Part shown: positions 8,401 through 16,319 of the stretch, piece after piece
How the letters are laid out: every line of letters begins with the position of its first letter
Position numbering within the stretch: the stretch's first letter is position 1
Assembly: GCA_028869095.1 (NCBI GenBank)
Contig: JAGWTE010000005.1
Span: 1 to 34,835 of the forward strand
From: Burkholderiales bacterium
GTDB taxonomy: Bacteria > Pseudomonadota > Gammaproteobacteria > Burkholderiales > Burkholderiaceae_C
DNA length: 34,835 nucleotides
Reading direction: 5' to 3'
The notes under the pieces: model-generated
What the model was told of the DNA's origin: nothing
Database searches by the model: none
The model's input: only the letters and a program-made list of their open reading frames with translations
Made by a program: the position numbers and the translations under genes

Positions 8401-9020
8401 AGGCGGTGGAAGATTTGATCAGCCGCCGCCAGGGCTACCTCGTGGGCTACCAAGATGAGGCCTATGCACAGGACTATGTGACCCTGGTGCGGCGTGTGCA
8501 GGCCGCCGAGCGGGCATTGGGCAGCACCAAGCTGACCGAGGCGGTGGCGCGCAACTTGTTCAAGCTGATGGCTTACAAGGACGAGTACGAGGTGGCGCGT
8601 CTGTTGAGTGATGAGGCCTTCCGGCAGCAGATCAGTCAGCAGTTTGAGGGCGACTACAAGCTGGTGTTCAACCTGGCGCCACCGTGGATGGCGGGGCAGG
8701 ATGCCGTGGGGGCGCCGACCAAGCGGGCCTGGGGGCAAGCGTGGTTGCCGCTGCTGCGTTGGCTGCCTCGTCTAAAAGGTCTGCGTGGTAGCTGGATGGA
8801 CCCCTTTGGCTATTCGCAAGACCGCAAGCTGGATCGGGATCTGCTGCAAGAGTACCGGCAACGGGTGGAGCGCTTGTTGTCGGGGCTCAAGGCTCAAAAC
8901 CTGTCTCAGGCTGTGGACATTGCCAGTGTGCCGGACCTGATCAAGGGTTACGGCCACATCCGGATGGCCAACGCCAAGACGGCACGCCAGAAGTGGCAGC
9001 AGTTGCAGCCGAGCGCCTGA
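5478..9020 (+). CDS. Indolepyruvate ferredoxin oxidoreductase, fused alpha/beta form
   Basis: Oxidatively decarboxylates aryl pyruvates, or a similar 2-oxoacid, to the acyl-CoA with ferredoxin reduction. It is the single-chain form of about 1,180 residues found in many proteobacteria. I start at ATG 5478, with GGAGG seven bases upstream, instead of the TTG at 5472. In order: an N-terminal pyrimidine-type TPP fold (from about 30, GYRGSPLGGYD); a TPP-binding core (about 464-580, WFCSGCPHNTST and NLGDGTYFHSG); a ferredoxin-like Cys cluster (about 668-715, CEGCGDC and CVRGFCP); a gamma/beta domain (about 750-935, GIGGTGVITIGQ); and a C-terminal helical region. It appears to be its own transcription unit. 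The substrate could be phenylpyruvate or indolepyruvate. Confidence 0.93.
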   Translation: MNAPLPDHVLKALASLSLDDKYTLERGRAFMSGIQALVRLPILQQTRDAMSGLHTAGFISGYRGSPLGGYDQALWKAQSHLSKHNIVFQPGVNEELGATAVWGTQQLDLHPERQRFDGVFGLWYGKGPGVDRCSDVFKHANMAGSAKHGGVIAVAGDDHAAKSSSLAHQSDHIFKACGLPVFFPSSVQEILDLGLHAYAMSRFSGLWAGMKTIQEVVESASTVSVDPDRVRIVVPTEFGMPSGGLNIRWPDTALEQEARLMDYKWYAALAYIRANKLNQTVLDSPNAKLGLMASGKAYNDLMQALHDLGLDEEACRRIGLRVHKVAVVWPLEASATREFATGLQEILVIEEKRQMIEYQLKEELYNWREDVRPNVLGKFCESEGDRTGGEWSQENPASHWLLRAQADLNPAIIAKAVAQRLDKLGLLKDQEPALRERVAQRLRVIEAKERSLKDLAKSAERVPWFCSGCPHNTSTKVPDGSRAMAGIGCHYMAMWMGRHTETVSQMGGEGVNWVGQAPFTNEQHVFVNLGDGTYFHSGLLAIRQSIAAKVNVTYKVLYNDAVAMTGGQPVDGTLSVAAMTRELEAEGAKRIVVVTDDVDKYTEVCDLAPGVAVHPRESLDVIQRQLRETAGCTVLIYEQTCATEMRRRRKRGTAPKLAKRVVINEMVCEGCGDCSEQSNCLSVEPVETEFGRKRRINQSSCNQDFSCVRGFCPSFVTVEGGQLRAPKAGDGIPTLSSLPVLPEPELPSAKSAYGIVVAGIGGTGVITIGQLLGMAAHLEGKGIVTQEAAGLAQKGGATWSHVQIADRPEGIFTTRVGMAEADLIMGCDPIVAAHSSTLTMMREGRTKVALNTHETPTADLVHEPGWQFPAHQCDHALGLAVGKGNVGQMDAVELATRLLGDAIYANPLMLGYAWQRGWVPLSHSALHRAMELNAVQVERNLAAFEWGRRVAHDTAAVMRLVTPAQPITLMRQPKEAVEDLISRRQGYLVGYQDEAYAQDYVTLVRRVQAAERALGSTKLTEAVARNLFKLMAYKDEYEVARLLSDEAFRQQISQQFEGDYKLVFNLAPPWMAGQDAVGAPTKRAWGQAWLPLLRWLPRLKGLRGSWMDPFGYSQDRKLDRDLLQEYRQRVERLLSGLKAQNLSQAVDIASVPDLIKGYGHIRMANAKTARQKWQQLQPSA

Positions 9021-9084
9021 ACTTCACCACATCTTCACGGCTTGAGCGGGCGTGCGGGTGTGTGCTTTCGGTTAGGGTGTGGGC

Positions 9085-10080
9085 ATGTCGAACCTTCACA
9101 CCCACCGTCTCCAAGGGCTGGCCTGCGCCACGGCTGGTGCGATTGCTTTTTCAGGCAAAGCGATTGTGGCCAAACTCATTTACCGCATGGGCGGCGATGC
9201 CATCGCGGTGGTGGGCATGCGCATGGCTTTGGCCTTGCCGCTGTTCTTGCTGATGGCCTGGTGGGCCGGTCGCGGAGCGCCCGCTGAGTCACTGAGCCGC
9301 AAGACGCATTGGCAGATTGCGGGCTTGGGTATCACGGGCTACTACCTGGCCAGCACCTTGGACTTCATGGGCCTGCAGTACATCAGCGCCAGCCTGGAGC
9401 GGGCGATTCTGTACCTGAACCCGACCATGGTGTTGGTGATGTCAGCCCTGCGGTTTCGTCGTCCGATTCGCTTGATTCAGTTGGCGTCGATGGCGCTGGC
9501 TTATGTCGGCGTGGCGGTGGTGTGGCTGCATGATTGGGATGCGGCGGCCATGATTTCGGCCGCACAGTCGACGTTGGTTGAGCAGCCCGGTCATAGGGAT
9601 GCTGTGCAGACCATCACACTGGGTAGTTTGCTGGTCCTGGGCAGCGCCTTGTCTTATGCCATCTACCTCATGGGCAGTGGCTCGATGGTGCAACGCCATG
9701 GCTCTTTGTGGCTGGTGGGGCGGGCATCTTGCATCGCTTGTGTGCTGTGCCTGATCCAGTGGGGTGTGCTCTATGTGGCGACCCAGGGGCGGGTGGGCAA
9801 TGCCGCTCATTTGCCTTGGCAGGCCTGGGGCTTGTCAGCCATCAATGCCGTGTTTTGCACCGCCTTGCCCGTCTGGCTGGTGATGCGAGGTGTGCAGCTG
9901 CTGGGCGCTGCGGTGGCCGCGCAGGTGGGCATGGTGGGGCCTTTGTCCACCATCTGGTTGGCCGCCTGGACACTGAATGAGCCGATCACGCCGCGTCTGC
10001 TGATGGGCACGGGCGCGATCCTGGGCGGGATCTTGCTGTTGGCCCGATCGTCCAAGCCGCCTCAGGCCAGCAAGGCTTGA
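9085..10080 (+). CDS. EamA/DMT-superfamily transporter
   Basis: An inner-membrane metabolite exporter of the drug/metabolite transporter family, with about ten helices in two EamA repeats (roughly residues 8-155 and 185-320). Visible features are the N-terminal GLACATAGAIAFSGKAIVAKL helix, the YLASTLDFMGLQYISASLERAI segment with ALxR-like helices, and a matching second-repeat AAVAAQVGMVGPLSTIWLA segment. I use ATG 9085 rather than the GTG at 9079. The substrate is not predictable. Its 3' end overlaps the convergent ybiB gene by 19 bases, so no terminator fits between them, and antisense read-through is possible. Confidence 0.88.
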   Translation: MSNLHTHRLQGLACATAGAIAFSGKAIVAKLIYRMGGDAIAVVGMRMALALPLFLLMAWWAGRGAPAESLSRKTHWQIAGLGITGYYLASTLDFMGLQYISASLERAILYLNPTMVLVMSALRFRRPIRLIQLASMALAYVGVAVVWLHDWDAAAMISAAQSTLVEQPGHRDAVQTITLGSLLVLGSALSYAIYLMGSGSMVQRHGSLWLVGRASCIACVLCLIQWGVLYVATQGRVGNAAHLPWQAWGLSAINAVFCTALPVWLVMRGVQLLGAAVAAQVGMVGPLSTIWLAAWTLNEPITPRLLMGTGAILGGILLLARSSKPPQASKA

Positions 10081-11000
10081 TGGAGGCAGTCCACTTGCGT
10101 GGCGATGGATGCGGGCAAGGGGTGTTGGCCGCGGATGACGTCCCGGATGTAGTCGGCCGTGGTCTGGGCGTCGATCTCGGTGGGCAGGTCTGGCAGGTCT
10201 ACCAGGACGCCTTCTTGCGGCGTGCGGCTCAGGTCTGCGCGTTTGTGGCCAGCCACAAACACATCAAAGCGAGGTTGGCGGCGGGCATCGGCCACCGGCT
10301 CGCCCTCGGTGCCGCGCATCAGCAGGGCGCGGGCATGGGTGTGTTCCAGATAGCTGGTCAGAGACACGGCGTATTCCGGGTGCGTGTGGTTGACCACGCG
10401 GATGGAGGGCACACCGGCTGAGGCAAAGGGATCCAGAATCTTGGCCACCGTGTGGCCGGGGTTGCGCAAGCCCACCACCCAGCGCACATCCAATAACTTG
10501 GCCAATGGCCGACACAAAGTCGCCGTGTCCATGAAGGCGGGTTGCCCTTGTTGCCAGGCCGCTTGCAAGCCCACGGCATCGGCCACGATGGGCCACTGCA
10601 GGGCTTCAAAAATCTGACCTGTGGTGACCCGGGTTTTGTCTTGTGGACCATGAACGAGCACGGACAGGCCGCGCTGGGACAAGGCCCAGGCCAGTAGCGC
10701 CGTCAAATTGGGCAGCTTGCGGGCCCCGTTGTACGAGGGCAAGACCACCACCGGGCGGTGCAGCGCCGTTGCGGCCTCGGCCAGCGAGATGCTGTGTTCG
10801 CTGGCGGCTTGCACAAAGCCTTCCAGTTCGGACACCTCTTCTCCCTTGATGCGCATGGCCAGGCAAAAGGCGCCGATTTCCAGATCCGTCACTTGACCGG
10901 AGAACACTTGGTTCAACAGGTCGTGGGCTTGCTCGACGGTCAGAGGGCGCGCGCCATCTTTGCCTCGGCCGATGGTTTTGAGGTACGCGGCGATGCTCAT
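10062..11000 (-). CDS. ybiB: YbiB, TrpD2-type phosphoribosyltransferase-like DNA-binding protein
   Basis: A homologue of anthranilate phosphoribosyltransferase. E. coli YbiB (TrpD2) lacks that activity and binds nucleic acid. The N-terminal helical domain (MSIAAYLKTIGRGKDGARPLT, then LEIGAFCLAMRIKGE) and the alpha/beta domain with VVVLPSYNGARKLPNLTALLA replace the usual PRPP-site glycine motif. This fits the YbiB group better than true TrpD. Its start overlaps the nasA stop by four bases (ATGA), so translation is probably coupled and it is the last gene of the nitrate operon. Association with nitrate assimilation clusters in Burkholderiales is familiar to me from gene order, but a biochemical role there is not established. 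Confidence 0.87.
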   Translation of the reverse strand: MSIAAYLKTIGRGKDGARPLTVEQAHDLLNQVFSGQVTDLEIGAFCLAMRIKGEEVSELEGFVQAASEHSISLAEAATALHRPVVVLPSYNGARKLPNLTALLAWALSQRGLSVLVHGPQDKTRVTTGQIFEALQWPIVADAVGLQAAWQQGQPAFMDTATLCRPLAKLLDVRWVVGLRNPGHTVAKILDPFASAGVPSIRVVNHTHPEYAVSLTSYLEHTHARALLMRGTEGEPVADARRQPRFDVFVAGHKRADLSRTPQEGVLVDLPDLPTEIDAQTTADYIRDVIRGQHPLPASIATQVDCLHQALLA

Positions 11001-13831
11001 GGTGAGGTGGGCGTCGAGGCGTCCAGTGGGTGAAGCTTGATGATCTTGCGCAACTCAGGGATGCACGAGCCGCAATTGGTGCCGCATTTGAGTTGGCCCT
11101 GAAGCTGCGCCAGTCGGCTGTCGATGTCACCCTGGCATTGCTTGAGCGTGTCCACAATGTGGGGCTCGGTCACATTGAAGCAGGTGCAGACCTGGCGGCC
11201 TTTGCTCTCGACTTTGACGGGGGGCTCGGCGCCGGGAGAGAGCAGGGCGCGGCCATAGGCGTCGGCCAGCAACTCGTCTTGCAGCAGCGGTTTGATCCAG
11301 GCCTCGGCACTGATGTCGCCTGCCAGTACAAAGGCTTCCAGGCGCAGGCCATCTGGATGGCGATCCAGCTTCATCGAGCGTCGTTGGCCTTGCGTGCGGT
11401 CTTGGTAGTGCAGTATGTCTACGCCCTTCATGCCCAGGACGGACTCGATCTGGTCGTAGACCTCGTCGCTGCAGGCTTCCAGACCTGCTGCGCGGAACAG
11501 CACACCGACCTTGCCCTTTTCGTTCGGCTCGCGGCCGAACGGCACGCAGCTGGTGAAGGCAAAGGTTTGCATCAGCGGTTTGAGGGCCTCGCGGGCGGCC
11601 AGGGCTTCGTTTTCTGGCAGCCAAGCCACCGCCAGCAAGCGCCAAGGCAGATGGGGCATGGTGATGCGCACGGCCGCATGCTTGAGCTCGGGTTGCTTGG
11701 ACTTGGGGCAGAACGCCGGGTTGGTCAGTGTGTTCACGCCCGCCACAGGCGAGCCTTTGGCGTCGATGCCGCTGAGGTATTCCTGGCCCCAATGCATGGC
11801 CATGTAGGTTTGCATGGGCGCCATGGCCTCGCTGGCCTGGGCCGGGGCAATGAGTTGGCCTCGGCGAGATGCCACCTGAACCAGGTCACCGTCCTTCAGC
11901 CCCAGGCGAGCCATGTCTTGCGGGTTCAACTCCACACAGGGCTCGCTGACGTGGCCAAACAAGCGGCCCAAGGAGCCCGTGCGGCTCATGCCGTGCCATT
12001 GATCGCGCAGGCGGCCGGTGTTGAAGCTGAAGGGATAACGCTGATCCCGTGGTTCGGCCACAGGCTCATAGCGCATGGCACTGAAGTGGGCTCGGCCATC
12101 TTCGGTAGGGAAGCGGCCGTCTTCATACAGGCGGGCTTGGCCTTGTGCCGCGCCTTGGGGCATGGGCCATTGCTGAGGGCCTTGCTCTTGAAGGATGGCG
12201 TAGCTCAGGCCTGTGATATCGAGGTCGCGCCCACGGGTGGATTCACGGTGTTCGTTCCAGACCGATTCGGCATCGGTGTAGGGGAACAGTGTCTCCACGC
12301 CCGGACGGTAGTGCGACTTGCGTTGCGGCAGGCGTGCTTCCAGGCGGCGGCCCACATCGGCCAAGATGTCCCAGTCGTGTCGAGCCTGAGCTGTGGGCGC
12401 AATGGCCGGGCGCACGCGGCTGATGCGGCGTTCGCTGTTGGTGACGGTGCCGTCTTTTTCACCCCAGGTGGTCGCGGGCAGCAAAATATCGGCAAAGGCG
12501 CAGGTGGCCGTGGTGGCAAAGGCTTCTTGCACGATGACCAGTTCAGCCTTTTCCAAGGCCTTGCGCACCGTGGCTTGGTCGGGCATGGACTGGGCCGGGT
12601 TCGTGCAGGCAATCCACAGGGCTTTGATCTCGCCCCGAGCTGCGGCTTCAAACATCTCCACAGCCGTCATGCCAGCTTGTGCCGGCACTTCGTCGACGCC
12701 CCACAGGCTGGCCACTTCGGCGCGGTCTTGCGCGCTGGACAGGTCACGGTGGGCCGACAGCAGGTTGGCCATGCCACCCACTTCACGTCCGCCCATGGCA
12801 TTGGGCTGGCCGGTCAGCGAGAAGGGGCCCGCACCGGGGATGCCGATCTGGCCGGTAGCCAGATGCAGGTTGATCAAGGCGGCGTTCTTATCCGTGCCGC
12901 TGCTGCTTTGGTTCAAGCCTTGGCAGTACAAGGACAGCGTGGGTGTCTGCCCACCAAACCAACGCGCGGCCTGGATCAGATCGTCTTTGGCGATGCCGCA
13001 GACGGAAGCCACCACATCGGGATTGAAGTCCTGCACGATGGCCTGCAAAGCCTCAAAGCCGTTGGTGTGCTTTTGCACATAGGCCATGTCGATCAGGCGT
13101 TCGGCCAGCATCACATGCAGCATGCCGTGGAACAGGGCCACATCGGTGCCGGGCAGGATCTGCAGGAACAGATCGGCCATCTCGGCAGTTTCCGTGCGGC
13201 GAGGGTCGGCCACGATCAGCTTCATGGCCGGGTTGGCGCGACGGGCGTCGTCAATGCGGCGGAACAGGATCGGGTGCGCGTAGGCGGTGTTGGCGCCCAC
13301 GATGAACAGGGTTTGGGCGTGCTGGAAGTCGTCGTAGCAAGCCGGGGGCGCGTCCGAGCCCAGCGTGGCTTTGTAGCCGGCCACGGCGCTGCTCATGCAC
13401 AAGCGCGAGTTGGTGTCCAGGTTGTTGGTGCCGATCAGGCCTTTGACCAGCTTGTTCAGGACGTAGTAGTCCTCGGTCAGCATTTGGCCGGAGCCGTAAA
13501 AGCCCACGGCTTGTGGGCCGTGGCGTTGGATGATGCTGGCGATGCGATCGGCGGCGTCGTCCAGGGCCGCATCCCAACTGATGGCGGTGGGGGCTTCGCC
13601 GCGTTGTGCTCGGCGCATGGGTTGAGCCAGCCGCGTTTGTTGCCGAATGGATTCAGTCGCGGTCAGGTGCAGTGTGCTGCCTTTGGTGCACAGACGGCCA
13701 AAGTTGGCGGGATGGGTTGGATCACCCACCACGTTGATGATGCGCCCTTGGCGGGATTCAATCAGCACGCCACAACCTGTCCCACAGTAGGGGCAAGTTG
13801 CGCGCGTTTGTGTGGTGGTCACTTCACTCAT
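10997..13831 (-). CDS. nasA: Assimilatory nitrate reductase, large subunit with C-terminal BFD-like Fe-S domain
   Basis: Reduces nitrate to nitrite in the cytoplasm using Mo-bis-MGD. The N-terminus binds one [4Fe-4S] through C13-x2-C16-x3-C20 and C48. The probable molybdenum ligand is C145 in SRLCMSSAV, as in Nas/Nap enzymes. The molybdopterin domains follow, with the dinucleotide-binding domain from about residue 600. The last 67 residues hold a BFD-like [2Fe-2S] module (CTCFNV at 882-884 and CGTNCGSC at 916-923), as in Klebsiella-type NasA, which receives electrons from a flavoprotein or ferredoxin. No NasB-like flavoprotein is visible. The gap to the upstream 125-residue gene is 102 bases, and the chosen ATG has little Shine-Dalgarno sequence. 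Confidence 0.95.
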   Translation of the reverse strand: MSEVTTTQTRATCPYCGTGCGVLIESRQGRIINVVGDPTHPANFGRLCTKGSTLHLTATESIRQQTRLAQPMRRAQRGEAPTAISWDAALDDAADRIASIIQRHGPQAVGFYGSGQMLTEDYYVLNKLVKGLIGTNNLDTNSRLCMSSAVAGYKATLGSDAPPACYDDFQHAQTLFIVGANTAYAHPILFRRIDDARRANPAMKLIVADPRRTETAEMADLFLQILPGTDVALFHGMLHVMLAERLIDMAYVQKHTNGFEALQAIVQDFNPDVVASVCGIAKDDLIQAARWFGGQTPTLSLYCQGLNQSSSGTDKNAALINLHLATGQIGIPGAGPFSLTGQPNAMGGREVGGMANLLSAHRDLSSAQDRAEVASLWGVDEVPAQAGMTAVEMFEAAARGEIKALWIACTNPAQSMPDQATVRKALEKAELVIVQEAFATTATCAFADILLPATTWGEKDGTVTNSERRISRVRPAIAPTAQARHDWDILADVGRRLEARLPQRKSHYRPGVETLFPYTDAESVWNEHRESTRGRDLDITGLSYAILQEQGPQQWPMPQGAAQGQARLYEDGRFPTEDGRAHFSAMRYEPVAEPRDQRYPFSFNTGRLRDQWHGMSRTGSLGRLFGHVSEPCVELNPQDMARLGLKDGDLVQVASRRGQLIAPAQASEAMAPMQTYMAMHWGQEYLSGIDAKGSPVAGVNTLTNPAFCPKSKQPELKHAAVRITMPHLPWRLLAVAWLPENEALAAREALKPLMQTFAFTSCVPFGREPNEKGKVGVLFRAAGLEACSDEVYDQIESVLGMKGVDILHYQDRTQGQRRSMKLDRHPDGLRLEAFVLAGDISAEAWIKPLLQDELLADAYGRALLSPGAEPPVKVESKGRQVCTCFNVTEPHIVDTLKQCQGDIDSRLAQLQGQLKCGTNCGSCIPELRKIIKLHPLDASTPTSP

Positions 13832-13881
13832 TCAGGGATGGGGCCGGTCAATTGCTGGGGGGACAGGGGTGTGGCTAAGCA

Positions 13882-13901
13882 CGCCCCATTCTAAAGGGGC
13901 G
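13882..13901. other. Hairpin between the 125-residue gene and nasA
   Basis: CGCCCC-ATTCTAAA-GGGGCG is a perfect six-base-pair stem in the 102-base gap upstream of nasA. On the minus strand its loop reads TTTAGAAT, which also resembles a -10 box (TAGAAT) without a convincing -35. It may modulate read-through into nasA or mark an internal promoter. Confidence 0.35.
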
Positions 13902-13933
13902 GCTCAATTCTTGGGCGACGGCGCGGGCTTAGG

Positions 13934-14311
13934 TCAGCCGACCTGAGGGGGAACGAGATTGGGCTCCCACTCCCACCATTCATGCTGCCCCTCGGCTGTG
14001 TTTTCTTTGGTGCGGTGCACGTTCCACGTCACCAAGAAATCGGGGTTTTGCATGTCGACGCCGGAAGGCGCGTGGCGGTAGTGCCCGGGCGGCGCTTTGA
14101 ACCATGCCTGCAGATTGGGCGGCAAGATGAACTCGGCCTGTTCGACCGAGGCATCGCTGTGTTGCAGCCCGATGGTGATGCCCAGTTCCGCGTCCACCTT
14201 GAGGACCGTGCCGGCAAACTGCGTTTGTTTGAGCAGTTCGCCTTGCACGTCAAAGTAAGACACGCCAATCACGCAGGTCTTGGTGAGCAGGTCTTGCAAT
14301 TGGGTAACCAT
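13934..14311 (-). CDS. Unknown 125-residue protein of the nitrate operon
   Basis: I recognise no family. The track shows 172 residues, but the first 47 lie inside the preceding gene. ATG 14311 sits one base after its TGA (TGACATG), which argues for translational coupling. The product is acidic and soluble, without membrane segments. It has a beta-rich start (TCVIGVSYFDVQGELLKQTQFAGTV), then EFILPPNLQAWFKAPPGHYR and a Trp-rich end (HEWWEWEP). There are few cysteines and no cofactor motif. Tight coupling to the DmsB-DmsC fusion suggests a role in assembling or regulating that reductase, but this is inferred from position alone. Confidence 0.8.
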   Translation of the reverse strand: MVTQLQDLLTKTCVIGVSYFDVQGELLKQTQFAGTVLKVDAELGITIGLQHSDASVEQAEFILPPNLQAWFKAPPGHYRHAPSGVDMQNPDFLVTWNVHRTKENTAEGQHEWWEWEPNLVPPQVG

Positions 14312-14312
14312 G

Positions 14313-16304
14313 TCAATGACGCAGAGGGGCCACGCCCACTTGAGGCATGTTGGCCAGACCGATGTCGCGGGCATGTTCCTCAAAGCCCTTGTTCTTCCAG
14401 AAGAAGGCACCGGGCATGGTGGTGGGAATGACCAGGACATAGAACAAGGCACGGCTGACCAGGCTGGTGAACACGGCCGTGGCGGCCACTACACCCCAGC
14501 CCAACCAGGCAGGCAGGCCGGTCTGGCCCAAGGCCAACATGCTGGTCAACAGACCGGCAGCCAGCAGGGCATTGCTGCCCAGCAAGGCATTGCGCAGGAT
14601 GAAGGTCTTGCCGAAGGTGGTGCTTTGGATGTAGTAAGAAGCGCCGCCTTCATGTTCGGCACGGCCCATGTCGCGGGCATGGCCGGTGTGGCCCACGCCT
14701 TCGATCACCAAGCCCAGCGCCACCAGGGCAGCGAACAACTCGGCGGTGCCTTGCACGGCGTGGCCCGTCAGTGCCAATGTGCTCAAGACCACGGCGCCGG
14801 CCAGCAAGCCACCCAGGGTCAGCGCGGTGCCGATGAAGGCGGTGCTGACTTGCCAGTGGTTCCAGAACGGACGGGCCTTGATGCGGTAGCACTTGTTCAT
14901 GTAGTAGATGCCAACCACGCTGGACGCCACCGCCAGCACACCGCAGGCATTGGCCAGGCGATGCGCCAGATCAGGGGCGATCAGCTGGGTGACATCCAGG
15001 CCCAACAGGCTTTGCGCCAAAGACTGGAACAGCGTGTTCGCTGGCAGGCTGAACACGATGTGCAAGCCCAGCATGCCGATGAACAAGGCGATGCCCAGCC
15101 CTTCACGCGACACGGGCGAATGACGCAGGTTGTTGAAACCGCGATAGAAGCGATGAGGCTTACCCAAGTGCAAGGTGGACATGAACAGACCGAAGGCCAC
15201 CAACACGAAGTTCAAGATGGCCAAGGGTGCGTAGACCACCGATTGGGCAAAGGCCACAAAGCCATCCAACCCAGCCAGCGCGCCCAGGAACTGCATGGCA
15301 AAGGCGCCTGCGGTCATTTGAGCGGCCAGGGTGAACATCACCAAGGGGTTCTCACGCGAGCTCAGGCGGGCCATGTTCCAGTGTTTGGCCTTGCCTTTTT
15401 TCTGGTCGATGGCGGGCTTGTACTGGCCGTTCTCGTCCTTGTGGTACTTCACCGGCATCGAGTCGGTGCGCTTCATCTCGTCCGGCAACTGCTTGATCTG
15501 CTGAAAGCGGATGTTGGGGTGCGTGATCTCGGGGCTGGGGAAACCGGGGATCTCGACGCGGGCTTGCTCGCGCTTCTCAGGCACGTTTTCGATCACGCCA
15601 AAGTCCAGCGCATTGCCCACGCAGGCTGACACGCAAGCGGGCTTGAGGCCGACTTCCAGGCGGTCCACGCACATATTGCACTTGGAGACACGGCCTTTGA
15701 CCGGGTCCAGCTGCGGTGCGTTGTAAGGGCACACCCAGGTGCAGTAACCGCAACCAAAGCAGGTTTCAGGGTCTTGCAACACGGCGCCGTATTCCACGTG
15801 CTTGGTGTAGGCGCGGGTGGGGCAGCCCTTCAAGCAAACGGGGTCATCGCAATGGTTACAGGCCATCGAGATGTTCATGCGCTTGTAGTCGGGGTAGCTG
15901 CCGCCTTCCACATAGCCCACGGAGCGGAAGGCCAGGTGGGGCGGGTTCTCGTTCTTTTCGCTGCAAGCCGCTTCACAGGCGTGGCAGCCAATGCAGTTGT
16001 CGGCCGTGAAGAAAAAGCCGTGCTGTTTGTTGCGGTTGGGGTTGCTGCCAACGGCCGGGTTTTCGTTGATGAACATCGAGCGACCGACGGGCAGCTTGCC
16101 CTCGGTGTGCGCAATCAGGTCGATCTTCTGGCCGTAGCGGTTGGTGTCCTTGTTGTTCTTGTCGCGTAGGAAAGCGTAGTACTGCTCTTCGGTGCGGATT
16201 TCCCAAATCTTGCGTTGTTTGGGCTTGGCGTTGGCCTGGCTATGTGCCTGGGCGTTGGCGATGTCAGCTTGAGCGGTCTCGCCGACTTTTGGATTTTCTG
16301 TCAT
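14313..16304 (-). CDS. DmsB-DmsC fusion: four-cluster ferredoxin joined to a quinol-oxidising membrane anchor
   Basis: An electron-transfer subunit for a molybdoenzyme. Residues 104-228 contain four Cys quartets (C104-x2-C-x2-C-x3-C, then 149-161, 182-192 and 209-228), the DmsB pattern for four [4Fe-4S] clusters. After a linker, residues about 318-645 hold eight hydrophobic helices of the DmsC anchor type, including FMSTLHLGKPHRFYRG and ISREGLG-like VSREGLG. In E. coli these are two separate genes. The first 35 residues are polar, with no twin-arginine or other export signal, so the Fe-S domain should face the cytoplasm. It starts 15 bases after the molybdoenzyme stop with GAGGGA as RBS, so the two form one unit. 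The redox partner assignment is inferred. Confidence 0.92.
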   Translation of the reverse strand: MTENPKVGETAQADIANAQAHSQANAKPKQRKIWEIRTEEQYYAFLRDKNNKDTNRYGQKIDLIAHTEGKLPVGRSMFINENPAVGSNPNRNKQHGFFFTADNCIGCHACEAACSEKNENPPHLAFRSVGYVEGGSYPDYKRMNISMACNHCDDPVCLKGCPTRAYTKHVEYGAVLQDPETCFGCGYCTWVCPYNAPQLDPVKGRVSKCNMCVDRLEVGLKPACVSACVGNALDFGVIENVPEKREQARVEIPGFPSPEITHPNIRFQQIKQLPDEMKRTDSMPVKYHKDENGQYKPAIDQKKGKAKHWNMARLSSRENPLVMFTLAAQMTAGAFAMQFLGALAGLDGFVAFAQSVVYAPLAILNFVLVAFGLFMSTLHLGKPHRFYRGFNNLRHSPVSREGLGIALFIGMLGLHIVFSLPANTLFQSLAQSLLGLDVTQLIAPDLAHRLANACGVLAVASSVVGIYYMNKCYRIKARPFWNHWQVSTAFIGTALTLGGLLAGAVVLSTLALTGHAVQGTAELFAALVALGLVIEGVGHTGHARDMGRAEHEGGASYYIQSTTFGKTFILRNALLGSNALLAAGLLTSMLALGQTGLPAWLGWGVVAATAVFTSLVSRALFYVLVIPTTMPGAFFWKNKGFEEHARDIGLANMPQVGVAPLRH

Positions 16305-16319
16305 GGCAGTCCCTCAGGT

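Noticed and set aside
11030-13894. 954-residue plus-strand ORF opposite nasA
   Set aside because: It is the antisense shadow of nasA, whose Fe-S and molybdenum motifs are intact. The product is a Gly/Ala/His/Gln-rich string with no domain pattern, as expected from GC-rich antisense frames.
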